In this document: positions 58,838-64,000 of the stretch, one piece after another
Numbering within the stretch: the first letter of the stretch is position 1
How the letters are laid out: the number at the start of each line of letters is the position of its first letter
Source: Gigaspora margarita
Lineage: Eukaryota; Glomeromycota; Glomeromycetes; Diversisporales; Gigasporaceae
NCBI GenBank assembly: GCA_009809945.1
Contig: WTPW01000937.1
Span: 185,274 to 249,273, forward strand
Direction of reading: 5' to 3'
DNA: 64,000 bases
Made by a program: the position numbers and the translations under genes
Notes under the pieces: model-generated
Seen by the model: only the letters and a program-made list of their open reading frames with translations
What the model was told of the DNA's origin: nothing
Database searches by the model: none

Positions 58838-59184
58838 CAGTCAGACCTCCCTAAATGCAACCTCCTAAATGCAACACCTCTCTAAATGCAACCTTAAATT
58901 CTGGTCAAAATACAGTTAGACCACCTAAATGCAAGTTATTGGGCCAAACTTTTGATGCTTTGTATTTAGAAAACAATAAGAAAAATTGTATTTATAGAGG
59001 TTAGAAATATATTTGGGCCAGAATTTAAGGTTGCATTTAGGTAGGTGTTGCATTTAGAGAGGTTACATTTAGTGAGGTCTGACATATATTTCTAACCTCT
59101 ATAAATGCAATTTTTCTTATTGTTTTCTAAATGCAAGCCATCAAAACTTTGGCCCAATAACTTGCATTTAGGGAGATCTGACTA
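58838..59184. mobile_element. pogo/Tc1-type MITE, middle element (opposite orientation)
   Basis: Starts CAGTCAGACCTCCCTAAATG at 58838, is interrupted after 58912, resumes at 59085 (TATATTTCTAACCTCTATAA) and ends near 59184 (...GGGAGATCTGACTA). Inserted at a TA of the outer element. Confidence 0.84.
58913..59084. mobile_element. pogo/Tc1-type MITE, inner element (172 bp)
   Basis: Starts CAGTTAGACCACCTAAATGC and ends ...GTGAGGTCTGAC. The last two bases of the usual terminus are missing. Same orientation as the outer element. Inserted at the TA inside the AATATATTT tract of the middle element. Confidence 0.84.
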
Positions 59185-59260
59185 TATTTGGGCCAGAATT
59201 TAAGGTTGCATTTAGAGAGGTATTGCATTTAGGGAGGTTGCATATAGGGAGGTCTGACTG

Positions 59261-61024
59261 TATAACCAGATATAATATACAATTTGGATACAGTATATAA
59301 TCCAGATACAACATATAATCTGGATATAATATGTAATCCAGATATATGTACTGCCAAAAAAAACCTGCCATTGGGCTTCAATTATATTTTGTATTGGGCA
59401 TAATCCCTAATTAATTAGATAGATTGTGTTTGGTACAAAATATAACTGAAATCCCATTAAATAAAGTTATATAATTACTATTTAATCATATATATATTTA
59501 TAGCTGGATGTAGATTTATATCCAGATATAAATTTATATCTTGATGTAGATTTATATCTGGATTAATCTGAATATATTTCTATCCATGTTTAAATAAAAT
59601 TAATTCAGATACTTTTTTTTTAATTCTAGTTATATCCAGATTGAAAAAATAAAATATGAGCTATGTATTCACTACAATCTCATACAATAACTATAAATTT
59701 TTGCAAAGTTATAATAAAAAACCTATTATTTAATAACAGGTCCAGTATCTAGTATATATATATTTGTTTAGTATAATCAGTAATGGCAATTTAATTGGCC
59801 AAAAAAATTAATTGGTCTTTAGTCAATACATAATAATTTGGCCATAGCCAAAAAATTTACAGCCGAAGTTGAATATCAATTGGCCAGCCCAATTAAAATT
59901 ATTTGGTCTATATGGGTATTGGCTAGTGGCCAAATAGCCAAATCTTTCTGTATAGTAATAAAAAAATATATATAAAATACTTATATATAGTCACTAATTT
60001 GAATTTGTAACTAGAGATCCAAATTTTCACATTAGTTTACCTATTTGTATATAGATTTTTAGTATAGATAACTTTGTTTATACTTGATAATTAATCTCTT
60101 TTATAAAATTTTTATAACAAGTTAATGTGTTAGCATGTATATATGTTAGGCTTAGCAGTATTATTGCTAATAGCATGTAGTATATTAAATAGTATATAAT
60201 GTGCTAGGTAATATATTAATTTGTTATATATTAAATTCATATATATAGATAAATTTAACTTCAATAAAAAAGCCCCTTTGATTTATTTAAAGGTGAAAGT
60301 TTAATAAGTTATATAAAAAATAATTTGAATAGAGGTTCATTAAGTAAGTTAAGCTAAAATTTAGTAGATTATATAAAAAAATAATTTGCCAAAGGTTGAA
60401 GAAGTAATTTGTACAAAGGATAGTAAGTAATTTTAGAGTAAAGGTTCAGTATATAATTTAAGCAAAAGTTTTATTATTTATTCTATATTTTGTTATTATT
60501 AAATAGTTTGTTGATTTATAATAAAAAAATTTTTACTTATTTCATCAAATAGGAGTTTTTAAACACTCCCATTTCATTTTCTGATTTTAAAATTTAAATA
60601 CATGAATAAGATTTTTTAAACTCTTCTTTACTTTGAAATATGCCATTTTTTTAATTCTGAAACCCCTTAATCTATTATTTATTTTAAATATTGAATTATT
60701 TATTTTTATTATTAATACTCTAATTATAGCTAGATTTAGCACAATATATAATTATAGTTTGCTAAATATAATTATTAATTATAGTTTTATTGCAAATAAT
60801 ATATAATTTTTTAAAATATTATTACAAGTATTATATCAAATAATATTTAAATTATACAATTGTATTTGAATTTTTTTAATTTGTATAGCATAAATAATAT
60901 TAAAAAATTCCAATCATTTTATAAAATTTTTTAAATCAATTTCTATTATCTATCTTAATAATTATAAAGCAAAATAAATAGTTAAATCAATATATAATAA
61001 AAATTATCATCCATTATTTTACTA
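59261..61024. other. AT-rich stretch with short repeats, no gene
   Basis: Degenerate CCAGATATAA/TTATATCTGGAT words (59265-59345, 59500-59590), TGGCCAA/TTGGCCA words at 59783-59945, and loose ~65-bp repeats around 60290-60470 (AGGTTCA...AAGTAATTT). No frame with a recognisable domain. Confidence 0.5.
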
Positions 61025-61197
61025 CAGTCAGACCTTCCTAAATGCAACCTCTATAAATGCAATACCTCTCTAAATGCAACCTTAAATTCTTGCCCAAATA
61101 TATTTCTAACTTCTATAAATGCAATTTTTTTTATTGTTCTTTAAATGCAAGGCATCAAAAGTTTGGCCCAACAACTTGCATTTATGGGGTCTAACTG
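61025..61197. mobile_element. pogo/Tc1-type MITE (173 bp)
   Basis: Ends CAGTCAGACCTTCCTAAATG and (reverse complement) CAGTTAGACCCCATAAATGC, TA on both sides; same family as 17879. Confidence 0.87.
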
Positions 61198-61275
61198 TAT
61201 TATAAATTCAAAAAATTTTTATTTGCACAAATGCAAAAAAAAATCATACAAAAAATTTTCTATGCACATTATATA

Positions 61276-61449
61276 CAGTCAGATCCCTCTAAATGCAAGT
61301 TGTTGGGCCAAACTTTTGATGCCTTGCATTTAGAGAACAATAAAAAAAATTGCATTTATAGGGGTTAGAAATATATTTGGGCCAGAATTTAAGGTTGAAT
61401 TTAGAAAGGTGTTGCATTTCAGGAGGTTGCATTTAGGGTTGTATGACTG
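61276..61449. mobile_element. pogo/Tc1-type MITE (174 bp)
   Basis: Ends CAGTCAGATCCCTCTAAATG and (reverse complement) CAGTCATACAACCCTAAATG, TA on both sides; opposite orientation to the copy at 61025. Confidence 0.87.
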
Positions 61450-62202
61450 TATATAGTCAGCCAATTGTTTTTCGAAGGTATCTCAGCAATTACTGGTCAA
61501 TTTTGATGATCTAACTATCATTAGACTTGTCTTGATAAGCTCTACAATTTTTGCTTAGTAGCTATGACCTATTAACTTAATAAAAAAGGTTTTCTTTTAG
61601 GTAGGCAGCATCATTCCTATATTTTAAAATTTACATATTAACAAATAGTAATGATCTGTGTCATGTTACACTATGATCACACTATCGATTTGTGGCAGAT
61701 CATCAATTAATGAAAACTTAAAGTTTTTTTAAAAATATATTTGTTGAATCTAAAAATTAAAAATTAGATAATAAAAAATAATCCAATTTTGAAGAAAATT
61801 GCAAGATTTATATATTTTGATTTTTGAACAAGTTTATTTAAGTGATAATATTCAATTTACATTGTAAAATTTATACTTTACTATATAACAACTATTTGTG
61901 ATTAACCAAAAATTAATTATATTAAAAATAGGCCACACCTAATTTTTTTGTATTTAAAATTATTCAAAAAAGAAGCTTATTTTTGGAAATATATAGTATA
62001 TATATATTTTTTGAAGCTATGCTTGTTTACTTGAAGCATAAAGTTAGAAACATTTAATAAAATTTAGAAAATTATAGCATTTTGTATAATTTATTAATAA
62101 AATTATTAAAAATCTTATATTATGTAAAAATTTTTTTCTTCACTTCTAATAGTAGTACAAAGAGTGTACTGCTATCCATTAATTGATAAATTTCAAGTAA
62201 TA
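61450..62202. other. AT-rich, diverged palindromic-satellite pieces
   Basis: Near 61730-61850 and 62035-62130 are eroded relatives of hairpins B and A of the 57.5-kb array. No gene. Confidence 0.45.
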
Positions 62203-62373
62203 CAGTCAGACCCTAAATGCAAGTCATTGGGCCAAACTTCTGATGCCTTGCATTTAGAGAACAATAAGAAAAATTGCATTTATAGAGTTTAGAAATATAT
62301 TTGGACCAGAATTTAAGGTTGTATTTAGAGAGATATTGCATTTAGAGAGGTTGCATTTAGGGAGGTCTGACTG
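62203..62373. mobile_element. pogo/Tc1-type MITE (171 bp)
   Basis: Ends CAGTCAGACCCTAAATGC and (reverse complement) CAGTCAGACCTCCCTAAATG, TA on both sides. It sits in A-type satellite-like sequence. Confidence 0.87.
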
Positions 62374-62489
62374 TATAATTTTATTAATAAAATTATACAA
62401 ATTTCTATAATTCTCTAAATTTTATAATTAATTCTAATTATTGTTCTAAGTAAACTTGCTCAGCACTATAAATATATCATTTTGGTATA

Positions 62490-62662
62490 CAGTCAGATCT
62501 CCTAAATGCAAGTCATTGGGCCAAACTTTTGATGCCTCGCATTTAGAGAACAATAAAAAAAATTGCATTTATAGAGGTTAGAAATGTATTTGGGCTAGAA
62601 TTTATAGTTGCATTTAGAGAGGTGTTGCATTTAGGGAGGTTGAATTTAGGGAGGTCTGACTG
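62490..62662. mobile_element. pogo/Tc1-type MITE (173 bp)
   Basis: Ends CAGTCAGATCTCCTAAATGC and (reverse complement) CAGTCAGACCTCCCTAAATT, TA on both sides. It interrupts a B-type hairpin whose arms lie at about 62430-62489 and 62663-62830. Confidence 0.87.
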
Positions 62663-63446
62663 TACTTTGTTTTATTTATTTTAAAATTTAAAGCAAAGTA
62701 GCTTAATTTTGAATTTTGATAAAAATTTCTAAAATCAAGCATCATTTTTTCAAATTTAAAGAAAACAAGATAAAATATACCAATTAGATATATTTTTTAA
62801 TGCTAAACAAGCTTACTTAGTGCAAGACGTTATAATTAGTTAGTAAAGGATCAAATAAAATAGTATTTTTAATAATTTTATTAATAACATTATACATAAT
62901 ACTATAATTATATAAATTTTTTTCACTTCAAAAGCCTAATGATCATGTTCTTTTTTATTAATTATTGAATGCAGTTACATTATCACATGCTATTACTACT
63001 TCTGGTTTTTTCCAAGCTTAAAATTAAAAAAAGGCTTGTCTGGTTACTCTAGGCACTTGTACATGACCTGTCAGAATAGGATTTGCTTCCCTATATACCA
63101 AGGGTATTCCAACCCCTGCATATATAGTTCACCAGCAGAGACCTATCAACTTGTCATGACCATCTCTTGTCTTAAAAACTTCTTCCATCTAGAACCTGGT
63201 AAAACATTTTACTATTATCCACCTAACAAAAACAACAAAAAGCAATAAAATATATAAAGAGACAAAAATATAAGGTAATATAAAAATGGGGGAATACTAA
63301 TGTTCTAAACGAGTAAAAAAATAAATGGAAAAGATGAAAAAAGCATAAAAAAGATATGGCCTGACATACATATATTAATAAAAGAAAAAAATGAACTAAG
63401 AAAATAATAAAAATTATATAGTACTGCGCAAGAAATCCCTTGCCTA
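62663..63446. other. AT-rich, no gene assigned
   Basis: Contains the right arm of the split B hairpin, then a 70-codon frame (63036-63248) with no motif I recognise. Its GC content is higher than its surroundings, so it could be a coding relic. Confidence 0.35.
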
Positions 63447-63590
63447 CAGTGTTGGCACTTGGTATATGTCCATATTTTTTAAAAAATATGGACTATGTCC
63501 AAACCTATATGTCCATGTCCATAAATTACTATGTCCATATTTGTCCATAATATTTTTAATATGTCCAAATGTCCATATTGGCCAACACTG
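63447..63590. mobile_element. hAT MITE, CAGTGTTGG family (144 bp)
   Basis: Ends CAGTGTTGGC and GCCAACACTG with CTTGCCTA at 63439-63446 and 63591-63598. The interior is almost all TATGTCCATA/TTGTCCATAA words. Related to 9961-10239. Confidence 0.88.
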
Positions 63591-63598
63591 CTTGCCTA

Positions 63599-64000
63599 AG
63601 TATTATATATATGTGTTCAATGAAAAAAAGAATGTTCTGGAATTTATTCTTCACAGGTTAGCCTACTTTTTTGTATTACATCTCATTACACATCTGTTCC
63701 TGTTTATCAACTTGCATACCTTCTTCCTGATTAGGATAGGAACAACAATGCCGATCATTTGGAGGGGGTACGCTGAGTTTTCTACTTTTCATCCAAAATC
63801 CTAGATAAAAAACTTCAATTGAGAATATGATAGTGGGTGTAGGGTTTTTTTGTCCTTGTCCTCAAATAATCTTAAAGAAAGTATTAAAAAACTTATTTTT
63901 TTGTTCACCGCCTAACCAACTATGTCACCTTCATCGACGGAAGAAAACTTCTACCAGAATTTCTTGTACCAAGAGCACCAACTGCTAGTTATCTTGCACA
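63599..64000. other. window end, no gene assigned
   Basis: A frame ends at 63804 without a recognisable domain, and the last ~150 bp are less AT-rich, as coding DNA often is, but neither strand gives a motif I can name. Confidence 0.3.

Larger units (their letters stand above)
58738..59260. mobile_element. pogo/Tc1-type MITE, outer element of a triple nest
   Basis: Starts CAGTTAGATCTCCCTAAATG, runs to 58837, is interrupted, and resumes at 59185 (TATTTGGGCCAGAATTTAAG) to end ...GGAGGTCTGACTG at 59260, TA on both sides. The break falls in its internal AATATATTT tract. Confidence 0.86.

Overview
The window looks like repeat-rich nuclear DNA from a filamentous fungus, most likely an arbuscular mycorrhizal (Glomeromycotina, Rhizophagus-like) genome. 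Reasons: very AT-rich sequence, short GT-AG introns of about 50-75 bp, a kinase with an N-terminal Cys-x2-Cys pair and DLG in place of DFG, a membrane-anchored kelch protein, decayed Sel1-like repeats split by introns, BED/hAT transposases and non-LTR retrotransposons with RNase H. The species is an inference. Host coding content is small: three gene models read as intact (TKL-type kinase about 38.7-40.1 kb, a SLOG/cpYpsA-like protein about 41.0-41.5 kb, a five-exon kelch protein about 52.5-54.0 kb), plus a wrecked Sel1-repeat gene (33.6-36.6 kb) and a wrecked DUF7869-like gene (20.0-31.1 kb).

Layout. 0-6.3 kb: a 41-bp minisatellite and a duplicated ~230-bp unit filled with four hAT elements. 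Three of these are stacked head to tail on the same 8-bp target CTCTACAC; the last is a full 3.7-kb element with a spliced, uninterrupted 582-residue transposase. 6.4-15.4 kb: a decayed LINE (plus strand) split by a 0.9-kb foldback element and by ~5.3 kb of AT-rich DNA dominated by a ~95-bp satellite. 15.4-19.4 kb: a ~125-bp satellite studded with MITEs. 20.0-31.1 kb: the DUF7869-like gene, one exon of which is interrupted by an 8.8-kb LINE insertion (minus strand, 15-bp target duplication), itself carrying a 1.56-kb GC-ended hAT element. 31.2-32.8 kb: a near-1-kb palindromic element and a tRNA-derived SINE with 13-bp target duplication. 33.6-36.6 kb: Sel1 remnant with two nested MITEs. 38.7-41.5 kb: kinase and SLOG gene, both minus strand. 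41.8-50.3 kb: MITE clusters and a run of long hairpins. 52.5-54.0 kb: kelch gene. 54.4-64 kb: hAT and pogo-type MITEs, palindromic satellite, and a three-level self-nested MITE.

The dominant theme is insertion history. I could delimit at least ten insertions with exact 8-bp target duplications (hAT type), more than ten with TA duplications (Tc1/pogo type) and three with TAA (PIF/Harbinger type). Several empty sites can be read directly, which makes relative ages clear. No RNA gene, CRISPR array, LTR retroelement or capsid-bearing element was recognised.
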